A DNA stretch of 64,000 nt from Tupaia tana (lineage: Eukaryota; Chordata; Mammalia; Scandentia; Tupaiidae): NCBI GenBank assembly GCA_026018925.1, contig JAKSZU010000273.1, positions 124,001 through 188,000 of the forward strand. Reading direction: 5' to 3'. The notes beneath the pieces were generated by a model, which saw nothing but the letters and a program-made list of their open reading frames with translations, searched no databases and was not told where the DNA came from. This document shows positions 34,240 to 47,604 of this stretch, piece after piece (within the stretch, counting starts at the first letter, position 1; every line of letters starts with the position of its first letter). Made by a program: the position numbers and the translations under genes.

Positions 34240-37200
34240 GAGCCCCTCTGGCCTTCTATCCCTGTCTCTCTGTCTCTGAGGTCTCTGTCTCTCTCTGCTC
34301 CTGTCTCCTCATTTTTTTTTGGTAATTTTTCCTTTTTACGATTCTTTTAAAGGTAGAATTTCTCTCTGGCTCTCAGCTCCATCTTTTGTTTTGTTAATAA
34401 GCCCTTCTGCTCCTTTCTCCCATGTAGGAGAGTTGAGCCATTCTCTGAGAAGTTTCCACATGGATACTGGGAACTAGATATTTCAGGTCACAGGCGAAAT
34501 GAAGATTTTCTACTCATAATTCAGCCTCCAGGAAGCAAAGCTAGTGTGGTAGGGAGCCCCTCTGGCCTTCTGTACCTGTCTCTGTGTCCCTGAGGTCTCT
34601 GTCTCTCTCTGCTCCTGTCTCCTCATTTTTTTTGGTAATTTTTCTTTTTACGATTTTTTGAAAGGCAGAATTTCTCTCTGCCTCTCAGCTCCATCTTTTG
34701 TTTTGTTAATAAGCCCTTCTGCTCCTTTCTCCCATGCAGGAGAGTTGAGCCATTCTCTGAGTAGATTCCACATGGATACTGGGAACTGGATATTTCAGGG
34801 CACAGGCGAAATGAAGATTTCCTACTCATAATTCAGCCTCCAGCAAGCAAAGCTAGTGTGGTAGGGAGCCCCTCTGGCCTTCTATCCCTGTCTCTGTTTC
34901 TCTGAGGTCTCTGTCTCTCTCTGCTCCTGTCTCCTCATTTTTTTTTGGTAATTTTTCCTTTTTACGATTTTTTTAAAGGTAGAATTTCTCTCTGGCTCTC
35001 AGCTCCATCTCTTGTTTAGTTAATAGGCCCTTCTGCTCCTTTCTCCCATGCAGGAGAGTTGAGCCATTCTCTGAGAAGTATCCACATGGATACTGGGAAC
35101 TAGATATTTCAGGGCACAGGCGAAATGAAGATTTTCTACTCATAATTCAGCCTCCAGCAAGCAAATCTAGTGTGGTAGGGAGCCCCTCTGGCCTTCTATC
35201 CCTGTCTCTGTGTCTCTGAGGTCTCTGTCTCTCTCTGCTCCTGTCTCCTCATTTTTTTTGGTAATTTTTCCTTTTTACGATTTTTTTAAAGGTAGAATTT
35301 CTCTCTAACTCTCAGCTCCATCTTTTGTTATGTTAATAAGCCCTTCTGCTCCTTTCTCCCAGGCAGGAGAGTAGAGCCATTCTCTGAGAAGTTTCCACAT
35401 GGATACTGGGAACTAGATATTTCAGGGCACAGGCGAAATGAAGATTTTCTACTCATAATTCAGCCTCCAGCAAGCAAAGCTAGTGTGGTAGGGAGCCCCT
35501 CTGGCCTTCTATCCCTGTCTCTGTGTCTCTGATATCTCTGTCTCTCACTGCACCTGTCTACTCATATTTTTTTGGTAATTTTTCCTTTTTACGATTTTTT
35601 TAAAGGTAGAATTTCTCTCTGACTCTCAGCTCCATCTCTTGTTTAGTTAATAGGCCCTTCTGCTCCTTTCTCCCATGCAGGAGAGTTGAGCCATTCTCTG
35701 AGAAGATTCCACATGGATACTGGGAACTAGATATTTCAGGGCACAGGCGAAATGAAGATTTTCTACTCATAATTCAGCCTCCATCAAGCAAAGCTAGTGT
35801 GGTAGGGAGCCCCTCTGGCCTTCTATCCCTGTCTCTGTGTCTCTGAGGTCTCTGTCTCTCTCTGCTCCTGTCTCCTCATATTTTTTTGGTAATTTTTCCT
35901 ATTTACGATTTTATTAAAGGTAGAATTTCTCTCTGGCTCTCAGCTCCATCTTTTGTTTTGTTAATAAGCACTTCTGTTCTTTTCTCCCAGGCAGGAGAGT
36001 TGAGCCATTCTCTGAGAAGACTCCACATGGATACTGGGATCTAGATATTTCAGGGCACAGGCGAAATGAAGATTTTCTACACATAATTCAGCCTCCAGCA
36101 AGCAAAGCTATTGTGGTATGGAGCCCCTCTGGCCTTCTATCCCTGTCTCTGTGTCTCTGAGGTCTCTGTCTCTCTCTGCTCCTGTCTCCTCATTATTTTG
36201 GTAATTTTTCCTTTTTACGATTTTTTTAAAGGTAGAATTTCTCTCTGGCTCTCAGCTCCATCTCTTGTTTAGTTAATAGGCCCTTCTGCTCCTTTCTCCC
36301 ATGCAGGAGAGTTGAGCCATTCTCTGAGAAGATTCCACATGGATACTGGGAACTAGATATTTCAGGGCACAGGCGAAATGAAGATTTTCTACTCATAATT
36401 CAGCCTCCAGCAAGCAAACTAGAGTGGTAGGGAGCCCCTCTGGCCTTCTATCCCTGTCTCTGTGTCTCTGAGGTCTCTGTCTCTCTCTGCTCCTGTCTCC
36501 TCATTTTTTGGTAATTTTTCCTTTTTACGATTTTTTTAAAGTTAGAATTTCTCTCTGGCTCTCATCTCCATCTTTTGTTTTGTTAATAAGCCCTTCTGCT
36601 CCTTTCTCCCAGGCAGCAGAGTTGAGCCATTCTCTGAGAAGATTCCACATGGACACTGGGAACTAGATATTTCAGGGCACAGGAGAAATGAAGATTTTCT
36701 ACTCGTAATTCAGCCTCCAGCAAGCAAAGCTAGTGTGGTAGGAAGCCCCTCTGGCCTTCTATCCCTGTCTCTCTGTCTCTGAGGTCTCTGTCTCTCTCTG
36801 CTCCTGTCTCCTCATTTTTTTTGGTAATTTTTCCTTTTTATGATTCTTTTAAAGGTAGAATTTCTCTCTGGCTCTCAGCTCCATCTTTTGTTTTGTTAAT
36901 AAGCCCTTCTGCTCCTTTCTCCCATGTAGGAGAGTTGAGCCATTCTCTGAGAAGATTCCACATGGATACTGGGAACTAGATATTTCAGGGCACAGGCGGA
37001 ATGAAGATTTTCTACTCATAATTCAGCCTCCAGCAAGCAAAGCTAGTGTGGTAGGGAGCCCCTCTGGCCTTCTATCCCTGTCTCTGTGTCTCTGAGGTCT
37101 TTGTCTCTCTCTGCTCCTGTCTCCTCATTTTTTTTGGTAATTTTTCTTTTTATGATTTTTTTAAAGGCAGAGTTTCTCTCTGGCTCTCAGCTCCATCTTT

Positions 37201-37367
37201 TGTTTTGTTAATAAGCCCTTCTGCTCCTTTCTCCCATGCAGGAGAGTTGAGCCATTCTCTGAGTAGATTCCACATGGATACTGGGAACTAGATATTTCAG
37301 GGCACAGGCGAAATGAAGATTTTCTACTCATAATTCAGCCTCCTGGAAGCAAAGCTAGTGTGGTAGG

Positions 37368-40300
37368 GAGCCCCTCTGGCCTTCTATACCTGTCTCTGTG
37401 TCCCTGAGGTCTTTGTCTCTCTCTGCTCCTGTCTCCTCATTTATTTTGGTAATTTTTCTTTTTACGATATTTTGAAAGGCAGAATTTCTCTCTGCCTCTC
37501 AGCTCCATCTTTTGTTTTGTTAATAAGCCCTTCTGCTCCTTTCTCCCATGCAGGAGAGTTGAGCCATTCTCTGAGTAGATTCCACATGGATACTGGGAAC
37601 TGGATATTTCAGGGCACAGGCGAAATGAAGATTTACTACTCATAATTCAGCCTCCAGCAAGCAAAGCTAGTGTGGTAGGGAGCCCCTCTGGCCTTCTATC
37701 CCTGTCTCTGTTTCTTTGAGGTCTCTGTCTCTCTCTGCTCCTGTCTCCTCATTTTTTTTTGGTAATTTTTCCTTTTTACGATTTTTTTAAAGGTAGAATT
37801 TCTCTCTGGCTCTCAGCTCCATCTCTTGTTTAGTTAATAGGCCCTTCTGCTCCTTTCTCCCATGCAGGAGAGTTGAGCCATTCTCTGAGAAGTTTCCACA
37901 TGGATACTGGGAACTAGATATTTCAGGGCACAGGCGAAATGAAGATTTTCTACTCATAATTCAGCCTCCAGCAAGCAAAGCTAGTGTGGTAGGGAGCCCC
38001 TCTGGCCTTCTATCCCTGTCTCTGTGTCTCTGAGGTCTCTGTCTCTCTCTGCTCCTGTCTCCTCATTTTTTTTGGTAATTTTTCCTTTTTACGATTTTTT
38101 TAAAGGTAGAATTTCTCTCTGACTCTCAGCTCCATCTCTTGTTTAGTTAATAGGCCCTTCTGCTCCTTTCTCCCATGCAGGAGAGTTGAGCCATTCTCTG
38201 AGAAGATTCCACATGGATACTGGGAAATACATATTTCCGGGCACAGACGAAATGAAGATTTTCTACTCATAATTCAGCCTCCAGCAAGCAAAGCTAGTGT
38301 GGTAGGGAGCCCCTCTGGCCTTCTATCCCTGTCTCTGTGTCTCTGAGGTCTCTGTCTCTCTCTGCTCCTGTCTCCTCATATTTTTTTGGTAATTTTTCCT
38401 ATTTACGATTTTATTAAAGGTAGAATTTCTCTCTGGCTCTCAGCTCCATCTTTTGTTTTGTTAATAAGCCCTTCTGCTCTTTTCTCCCAGGCAGGAGAGT
38501 TGAGCCATTCTCTGAGAAGACTCCACATGGATACTGGGATCTAGATATTTCAGGGCACAGGCGAAATGAAGATTTTCTACTCATAATTCAGCCTCCAGCA
38601 AGCAAAGCTATTGTGGTATGGAGCCCCTCTGGCCTTCTATCCCTGTCTCTGTGTCTCTGAGGTCTCTGTCTCTCTCTGCTCCTGTCTCCTCATTATTTTG
38701 GTAATTTTTCCTTTTTACGATTTTTTTAAAGGTAGAATTTCTCTCTGGCTCTCAGCTCCATCTCTTGTTTAGTTAATAGGCCCTTCTGCTCCTTTCTCCC
38801 ATGCAGGAGAGTTGAGCCATTCTCTGAGAAGATTCCACATGGATACTGGGAACTAGATATTTCAGGGCACAGGCGAAATGAAGATTTTCTACTCATAATT
38901 CAGCCTCCAGCAAGCAAACTAGAGTGGTAGGGAGCCCCTCTGGCCTTCTATCCCTGTCTCTGTGTCTCTGAGGTCTCTGTCTCTCTCTGCTCCTGTCTCC
39001 TCATTTTTTGGTAATTTTTCCTTTTTACGATTTTTTAAAGGTAGAATTTCTCTCTGGCTCTCAGCTCCATCTTTTGTTTTGTTAATAAGCCCTTCTGCTC
39101 CTTTCTCCCAGGCAGCAGAGTTGAGCCATTCTCTGAGAAGATTCCACATGGACACTGGGAACTAGATATTTCAGGGCACAGGCGAAATGAAGATTTTCTA
39201 CTCGTAATTCAGCCTCCAGCAAGCAAAGCTAGTGTGGTAGGGAGCCCCTCTGGCCTTCTATCCCTGTCTCTCTGTCTCTGAGGTCTCTGTCTCTCTCTGC
39301 TCCTGTCTCCTCATTTTTTTTGGTAATTTTTCCTTTTTATGATTCTTTTAAAGGTAGAATTTCTCTCTGGCTCTCAGCTCCATCTTTTGTTTTGTTAATA
39401 AGCCCTTCTGCTCCTTTCTCCCATGTAGGAGAGTTGAGCCATTCTCTGAGAAGATTCCACATGGATACTGGGAACTAGATATTTCAGGGCACAGGCGGAA
39501 TGAAGATTTTCTACTCATAATTCAGCCTCCAGCAAGCAAAGCTAGTGTGGTAGGGAGCCCCTCTGGCCTTCTATCCCTGTCTCTGTGTCTCTGAGGTCTC
39601 TGTCTCTCTCTACTCCTGTCTCCTCAATTTTTTTGGTAATTTTTCCTTTTTACAATTATTTTAAAGGTGGAATTTCTCTCTGGCTATCAGCTCCATCTTT
39701 TGTTTTGTTAATAAGCCCTTCTGCTCCTTTCTCCCAGGCAGGAGAGTTGAGCCATTCTCTGAGAAGATTCCACATGGACACTGGGAACTAGATGTTTCAG
39801 GGCACAGGCGAAATGAAGATTTTCTACTCATAATTCAGCCTCCAGCAAGCAAAGCTAGTGTGGTAGGGAGCCCCTCTGGCCTTCTATCCCTGTCTCTGTG
39901 TCTCTGAGGTCTCTGTCTCTCTCTGATCCTGTCTCCTCATTTTTTTGGTAACTTTTCCTTTTTACGATTTTTTTAAAGGCAGAATTTCTCTCTGGCTCTC
40001 AGCTCCATCTTTGTTTTGTTAATAAGCCCTTCTGCTCCTTTCTCCCAGGCAGGAGAGTGAGCCATTCTCTGAGAAGATTCCACATGGATACTGGGAACTA
40101 GATATTTCAGGGCACAGGCGAAATGAAGATTTTCTACTCATAATTCAGCCTCCAGCAAGCAAAGCTAGTGTGGTAGGGAGCCCCTCTGGCCTTCTATCCC
40201 TGTCTCTGTGTCTCTGAGGTCTCTGTCTCTCTCTGCTCCTGTCTCCTCATTTTTTTTTTGGTAATTTTTCCTTTTTACGATTCTTTTAAAGGTAGAATTT

Positions 40301-43300
40301 CTCTCTGGCTCTCAGCTCTATCTTTTGTTTTGTTAATAAGCCCTTCTGCTCCTTTCTCCCATGTAGGAGAGTTGAGCCATTCTCTGAGAAGTTTCCACAT
40401 GGATACTGGGAACTAGATATTTCAGGGCACAGGCGAAATGAAGATTTTCTACTCATAATTCAGCCTCCAGCAAGCAAAGGTAGTGTGGTAGGGAGCCCCT
40501 CTGGCCTTCTATCCCTGTCTCTGTGTCTGGCTCTCAGCTCCATCTTTTGTTTTGTTAATAAGCCCTTCTGCTCCTTTCTCCCAGGCAGGAGAGTTGAGCC
40601 ATTCTCTGAGAAGATTCCACATGGATACTGGGAACTAGATATTTCAGGGCACAGGCGAAATGAAGATTTTCTACTCATAATTCAGCCTCCAGCAAGCAAA
40701 GCTAGTGTGGTAGGGAGCCCCTCTGGCCTTCTATCCCTGTCTCTGTTTCTCTGAGGTCTCTGTCTCTCTCTGCTCCTGTCTCCTCAATTTTTTTTGGTAA
40801 TTTTTCCTTTTTACGATTTTTTAAAGGTAGAATTTCTCTCTGGCTCTCAGCTCCATCTCTTGTTTAGTTAATAGGCATTTCTGCTCCTTTCTCCCATGCA
40901 GGAGAGTTGAGCCATTCTCTGAGAAGATTCCACATGGATACTGGGATCTAGATATTTCAGGGCAAAGGCGAAATGAAGATTTTCTACTCATAATTCAGCC
41001 TCCAGCAAGCAAAGCTATTGTGGTAGGGAGCCCCTCTGGCCTTCTTTCCCTGTCTCTGTGTCTCTGAGGTCTCTGTCTCTCTCTGCTCTTGTCTCCTCAT
41101 TTTTTTTTGGTAATTTACCATTTTTACGATTTCTTTAAAGGTAGAATTTCTCTCTGGCACTCAGCTCCATCTTTTGTTTCGTTAATAGGCCCTTCTGCTC
41201 CTTTCTCCCAGGCAGGAGAGTTGAGCCATTCTCTGAGAAGATTCCACATGGATACTGGGAACTAGATATTTCAGGGCACAGGCGAAATGAAGATTTTCTA
41301 CTCATAATTCAGAATCCACCAAGCAAAGCTACTGTGGTAGGGAGCCCCTCTGGCCTTCTATCCCTGTCTCTGTGTCTCTGAGGTCTCTGTCTCTCTCTGC
41401 TCCTGTCTCCTCATATTTTTTTGGTAATTGTTCCTATTTACGATTTTTTTTAAAGTTAGAATTTCTCTCTGGCTCTCAGCTCCATCTTTTGTTTTGTTAA
41501 TAAGCCCTTCTGCTCCTTTCTCCCAGGCAGCAGAGTTGAGCCATTCTCTGAGATGTTTCCACATGGACACTGGGATCTAGATATTTCAGGGCAGAGGCGA
41601 AATGAAGATTTTCTACTCATAATTCAGCCTCCAGCAAGCAAAGCTAGTGTGGTAGGGAGCCCCTCTGGCCTTCTATCCCTGTCTCTGTGTCTCTGAAGTC
41701 TCTGTCTCTCTCTGCTCCTGTCTCCTCATTTTGTTTGGTAATTTTTCTTTTTACGATTTTTTTAAAGGCAGAATTTCTCTCTGGCTCTCAGCTCCATCTT
41801 TTGTTTTGTTAATAAGCCCTTCTGCTCCTTTCTCCCAGGCAGGAGAGTAGAGCCATTCTCTGAGAAGATTCCGCATGGATACTGGGAACTACCTATTTCA
41901 GGGCACAGGCGAAATGAAGATTTTCTACTCATTATTCAGCCTCCAGCAAGCAAAGCTAGTGTGGTAGGGAGCCCCTCTGGCCTTCTATCCCTGCCTCTCT
42001 GTCTCTGAGGTCTCTGTCTCTCTCTGCTCCTGTCTCCTCATATTTTTTGGTAATTTTTCCTATTTACGATTTTTTTAAAGGTAGAATTTCTCTCTGGCTC
42101 TCAGCTCCATCTTTTGTTTTGTTAATAAGCCCTTCTGCTCCTTTCTCCCAGGCAGCAGAGTTGAGCCATTCTCAGAGAAGATTCCACATGGACACTGGGA
42201 ACTAGATATTTCAGGGCACAGGCGAAATGAAGATTTTCTACTCATAATTCAGCCTCCAGCAATCAAAGCTAGTATGGTTGGGAGCCCCTCTGGCCTTCTA
42301 TCCCTGTCTCTCTGTCTCTGAGGTCTCTGTCTCTCTCTGCTCCTGTCTCCTCATTTTTTTTTGGTAATTTTTCCTTTTTACGATTCTTTTAAAGGTAGAA
42401 TTTCTCTCTGGCTCTCAGCTCCATCTTTTGTTTTGTTAATAAGCCCTTCTGCTCCTTTCTCCCATGTAGGAGAGTTGAGCCATTCTCTGAGAAGTTTCCA
42501 CATGGATACTGGGAACTAGATATTTCAGGTCACAGGCGAAATGAAGATTTTCTACTCATAATTCAGCCTCCAGGAAGCAAAGCTAGTGTGGTAGGGAGCC
42601 CTCTGGCCTTCTGTACCTGTCTCTGTGTCCCTGAGGTCTCTGTCTCTCTCTGCTCCTGTCTCCTCATTTTTTTTGGTAATTTTTCTTTTTACGATTTTTT
42701 GAAAGGCAGAATTTCTCTCTGCCTCTCAGCTCCATCTTTTGTTTTGTTAATAAGCCCTTCTGCTCCTTTCTCCCATGCAGGAGAGTTGAGCCATTCTCTG
42801 AGTAGATTCCACATGGATACTGGGAACTGGATATTTCAGGGCACAGGCGAAATGAAGATTTCCTACTCATAATTCAGCCTCCAGCAAGCAAAGCTAGTGT
42901 GGTAGGGAGCCCCTCTGGCCTTCTATCCCTGTCTCTGTTTCTCTGAGGTCTCTGTCTCTCTCTGCTCCTGTCTCCTCATTTTTTTTTGGTAATTTTTCCT
43001 TTTTACGATTTTTTTAAAGGTAGAATTTCTCTCTGGCTCTCAGCTCCATCTCTTGTTTAGTTAATAGGCCCTTCTGCTCCTTTCTCCCATGCAGGAGAGT
43101 TGAGCCATTCTCTGAGAAGTATCCACATGGATACTGGGAACTAGATATTTCAGGGCACAGGCGAAATGAAGATTTTCTACTCATAATTCAGCCTCCAGCA
43201 AGCAAAGCTAGTGTGGTAGGGAGCCCCTCTGGCCTTCTATCCCTGTCTCTGTGTCTCTGAGGTCTCTGTCTCTCTCTGCTCCTGTCTCCTCATTTTTTTT

Positions 43301-45410
43301 GGTAATTTTTCCTTTTTACGATTTTTTTAAAGGTAGAATTTCTCTCTAACTCTCAGCTCCATCTTTTGTTATGTTAATAAGCCCTTCTGCTCCTTTCTCC
43401 CAGGCAGGAGAGTAGAGCCATTCTCTGAGAAGTTTCCACATGGATACTGGGAACTAGATATTTCAGGGCACAGGCGAAATGAAGATTTTCTACTCATAAT
43501 TCAGCCTCCAGCAAGCAAAGCTAGTGTGGTAGGGAGCCCCTCTGGCCTTCTATCCCTGTCTCTGTGTCTCTGATATCTCTGTCTCTCACTGCACCTGTCT
43601 ACTCATATTTTTTTGGTAATTTTTCCTTTTTACGATTTTTTTAAAGGTAGAATTTCTCTCTGACTCTCAGCTCCATCTCTTGTTTAGTTAATAGGCCCTT
43701 CTGCTCCTTTCTCCCATGCAGGAGAGTTGAGCCATTCTCTGAGAAGATTCCACATGGATACTGGGAACTACATGTTTCAGGGCACAGGCGAAATGAAGAT
43801 TTTCTACTCATAATTCAGCCTCCATCAAGCAAAGCTAGTGTGGTAGGGAGCCCCTCTGGCCTTCTATCCCTGTCTCTGTGTCTCTGAGGTCTCTGTCTCT
43901 CTCTACTCCTGTCTCCTCATATTTTTTTTGGTAATTTTTCCTATTTACGATTTTATTAAAGGTAGAATTTCTCTCTGGCTCTCAGCTCCATCTTTTGTTT
44001 TGTTAATAAGCACTTCTGTTCTTTTCTCCCAGGCAGGAGAGTTGAGCCATTCTCTGAGAAGACTCCACATGGATACTGGGATCTAGATATTTCAGGGCAC
44101 AGGCGAAATGAAGATTTTCTACACATAATTCAGCCTCCAGCAAGCAAAGCTATTGTGGTATGGAGCCCCTCTGGCCTTCTATCCCTGTCTCTGTGTCTCT
44201 GAGGTCTCTGTCTCTCTCTGCTCCTGTCTCCTCATTATTTTGGTAATTTTTCCTTTTTACGATTTTTTTAAAGGTAGAATTTCTCTCTGGCTCTCAGCTC
44301 CATCTCTTGTTTAGTTAATAGGCCCTTCTGCTCCTTTCTCCCATGCAGGAGAGTTGAGCCATTCTCTGAGAAGATTCCACATGGATACTGGGAACTAGAT
44401 ATTTCAGGGCACAGGCGAAATGAAGATTTTCTACTCATAATTCAGCCTCCAGCAAGCAAACTAGAGTGGTAGGGAGCCCCTCTGGCCTTCTATCCCTGTC
44501 TCTGTGTCTCTGAGGTCTCTGTCTCTCTCTGCTCCTGTCTCCTCATTTTTTGGTAATTTTTTCCTTTTTACGATTTTTTTAAAGTTAGAATTTCTCTCTG
44601 GCTCTCATCTCCATCTTTTGTTTTGTTAATAAGCCCTTCTGCTCCTTTCTCCCAGGCAGCAGAGTTGAGCCATTCTCTGAGAAGATTCCACATGGACACT
44701 GGGAACTAGATATTTCAGGGCACAGGAGAAATGAAGATTTTCTACTCGTAATTCAGCCTCCAGCAAGCAAAGCTAGTGTGGTAGGGAGCCCCTCTGGCCT
44801 TCTATCCCTGTCTCTCTGTCTCTGAGGTCTCTGTCTCTCTCTGCTCCTGTCTCCTCATTTTTTTTGGTAATTTTTCCTTTTTATGATTCTTTTAAAGGTA
44901 GAATTTCTCTCTGGCTCTCAGCTCCATCTTTTGTTTTGTTAATAAGCCCTTCTGCTCCTTTCTCCCATGTAGGAGAGTTGAGCCATTCTCTGAGAAGATT
45001 CCACATGGATACTGGGAACTAGATATTTCAGGGCACAGGCGGAATGAAGATTTTCTACTCATAATTCAGCCTCCAGCAAGCAAAGCTAGTGTGGTAGGGA
45101 GCCCCTCTGGCCTTCTATCCCTGTCTCTGTGTCTCTGAGGTCTTTGTCTCTCTCTGCTCCTGTCTCCTCATTTTTTTTGGTAATTTTTCTTTTTATGATT
45201 TTTTTAAAGGCAGAATTTCTCTCTGGCTCTCAGCTCCATCTTTTGTTTTGTTAATAAGCCCTTCTGCTCCTTTCTCCCATGCAGGAGAGTTGAGCCATTC
45301 TCTGAGTAGATTCCACATGGATACTGGGAACTAGATATTTCAGGGCACAGGCGAAATGAAGATTTTCTACTCATAATTCAGCCTCCAGCAAGCAAAGCTA
45401 GTGTGGTAGG
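37368..45410 (+). repeat. Central 26-monomer HOR (8,043 bp), copy 2
   Basis: This tandem partner of the preceding block has the same order of 26 subtypes. Differences are scattered single bases and T-run lengths, for example 'tttccggg' versus 'tttcaggg' near 38236 and 'gagccctctgg' (one C shorter) at 42596. A new run of subtypes begins at 45411 ('ctccacat', then 'ctctttatctc'), so there is no third copy here. Its last ~2.9 kb was re-used in the 5 kb unit that follows. Confidence 0.85.
40493..40714 (+). repeat. Truncated 222 bp monomer, copy 3
   Basis: The same 91 bp deletion has its junction at 40528/40529, 8,043 bp after copy 2. It shares the preceding 'gcaaaggtagtg' variant with copy 2. 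It marks the second 8 kb HOR copy. Confidence 0.95.
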
Positions 45411-47503
45411 GAGCCCCTCTGGCCTTCTATCCCTGTCTCTGTTTCTCTGAGGTCTCTGTCTCTCTCTGCTCCTGTCTCCACATTTTTTTTTTGGTAATTT
45501 TTCCTTTTTACGATTTTTTTAAAGGTAGAATTTCTCTCTGGCTCTCAGCTCCATCTCTTGTTTAGTTAATAGGCCCTTCTGCTCCTTTCTCCCATGCAGG
45601 AGAGTTGAGCCATTCTCTGAGAAGATTCCACATGGATACTGGGAACTAGATATTTCAGGGCACAGGCGAAATGAAGATTTTCTACTCATAATTCAGCCTC
45701 CAGCAAGCAAAGCTAGTGTGGTAGGGAGCCCCTCTGGCCTTCTATCCCTGTCTCTGTGTCTCTGGGGTCTCTTTATCTCTCTGCTCCTGTCTCCTCATTT
45801 TTTTTGGTAATTTTTCCTTTTTACGATTTTTTTAAAGGTAGAATTTCTCTCTGGCTCTCAGCTCCATCTTTTGTTTTGTTAATAAGCCCTTCTGCTCCTT
45901 TCTCCCAGGCAGCAGAGTTGAACCATTCTCTGAGAAGATTCCACATGGACACTGGGAACTAGATATTTCAGGGCACAGGCGAAATGAAGATTTTCTACTC
46001 ATAATTCAACCTCCAGCAAGCAAAGCTAGTGTGGTAGGGAGCCCCTCTGGCCTTCTATCCCTGTCTTTCTGTCTCTGAGGTCTCTGTCTCTCTCTGCTCC
46101 TGTCTCCTCATTTTTTTTTGGTAATTTTTCCTTTTTACGATTCTTTTAAAGGTAGAATTTATCTCTGGCTCTCAGCTCCATCTTTTGTTTTGTTAATAAC
46201 CCCTTCTGCTCCTTTCTCCCAGGCAGGAGAGTTGAGCCATTCTCTGAGAAGATTCCACATGGATACTGGGAACTAGATATTTCAGGGCACAGGCGAAATG
46301 AAGATTTTCTACTCATAATTCAGCCTCCAGCAAGCAAAGCTAGTGTGGTAGGGAGCCCCTCTGGCCTTCTATCCCTGTCTCTGTGTCTCTGAGGTCTTTG
46401 TCTCTCTCTGCTCCTGTCTCCTCATTTTTTTTGGTAATTTTTCTTTTTACGATTTTTTTAAAGGCAGAATTTCTCTCTGGCTGTCAGCTCTATCTTTTGT
46501 TTTGTTAATAAGCCCTTCTGCTCCTTTCTCCCATGCAGGAGAGTTAAGCCATTCTCTGAGTAGATTCCACATGGATACTGGGAACTACATATTTCAGGGC
46601 ACAGGCGAAATGAAGATTTTCTCCTCATAATTCAGCCTCCAGCAAGCAAAGCTAGTGTGGTAGGGAGCCCCTCTGGCCTTCTATCCCTGTCTCTGTTTCT
46701 CTGAGGTCTCTGTCTCTCTCTGCTCCTGTCTCCTCATTTTTTTTTGGTAATTTACCCTTTTTACGATTTTTTTAAAGGTAGAATTTCTCACTGGCTCTCA
46801 GCTCCATCTCTTGTTTAGTTAATAGGCCCTTCTGCTCCTTTCTCCCATGCAGGAGACTTGAGCCATTCTCTGAGAAGTTTCCACATGGATACTGGGAACT
46901 AGATATTTCAGGTCACAGGCTAAATGAAGATTTTCTACTCATAATTCAGCCTCCAGCAAGCAAAGCTAGTGTGGTAGGGAGCCCCTCTGGCCTTCTATCC
47001 CTGTCTCTGTGTCTCTGAGGTCTTTGTCTCTCTCTGCTCCTGTCTCCTCATTTTTTTGGTAATTTTTCCTTTTTGCGATTTTTTTAAAGGTAGAATTTCT
47101 CTCTGGCTCTCAGCTCCATCTTTTGTTTTGTTAATAAGCCCTTCTGCTCCTTTCTCCCAGGCAGGAGAGTAGAGCCATTCTCTGAGAAGATTCCACATGG
47201 ATACTGGGAACTACATATTTCAGGGCACAGGCGAAATGAAGATTTTCTAGTCATAATTCAGCTACCAGCAAGCAAAGCTAGTGTGGTAGGGAGCCCCTCT
47301 GGCCTTCTATCCCTGTCTCTGTGTCTCTGAGGTCTCTGTCTCTCTCTGCTCCTGTCTCCTCATATTTTTTTGGTAATTTTTCCTATTTACGATTTTATTA
47401 AAGGTAGAATTTCTCTCTGGCTCTCAGCTCCATCTTTTGTTTTGTTAATAAGCCCTTCTGCTCTTTTCTCCCAGGCAGGAGAGTTGAGCCATTCTCTGAG
47501 AAG
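42495..47503 (+). repeat. 16-monomer HOR (~5,009 bp), copy 1
   Basis: Tags recur about 5,007-5,009 bp later: 'gagccctctgg'/'gagcccctctgg' with 'tgtacctg', 'ttatgttaataag', 'gcacctgtctac', 'catgtttcagg', 'ctccacat', 'ctctttatctc', 'ttgaaccatt', 'atttatctctgg', 'ctgtcagctctatc', and 'ctagtcat'/'ctaccagc'. The first ten monomers belong to the preceding 8 kb unit and the last six are new, so this unit was formed after or across the 8 kb duplication. The right boundary lies inside a hybrid monomer. Confidence 0.85.
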
Positions 47504-47604
47504 TTTCCACATGGATACTGGGAACTAGATATTTCAGGTCACAGGCGAAATGAAGATTTTCTACTCATAATTCAGCCTCCAGGAAGCAAAGCTAGTGTGG
47601 TAGG
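47291..47604 (+). repeat. Hybrid monomer at the 5 kb duplication junction
   Basis: The 5' part ('cctatttacgattttatt', 'tgctctttt') matches the monomer at about 52314. The 3' part ('agtttcc', 'aactagat', 'caggtcac', 'tccagg') matches the monomer ending at 42595. The switch falls in or just before 'ctctgagaag' at 47494-47503, so this is the breakpoint of the 5 kb tandem duplication. Confidence 0.85.

Larger units (their letters stand above)
29322..37367 (+). repeat. Central 26-monomer HOR (8,046 bp), copy 1
   Basis: Twenty-six monomers, one of them the 222 bp form, are followed directly by a near-identical copy. Tags in common include 'catttattttgg' with 'gatattttgaaagg' at the start, 'gggaaatacat'/'cagacgaa', 'gcaaactagagtgg', 'ctcgtaattc', 'ggcggaat', and the 'ttatgttaataag' monomer. 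The first monomer differs from its partner at a single base over 313 by eye. Exact boundaries are uncertain within a monomer because flanks are homologous. It contains a stretch (31510-33925) paralogous to 25030-27756. Confidence 0.85.
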
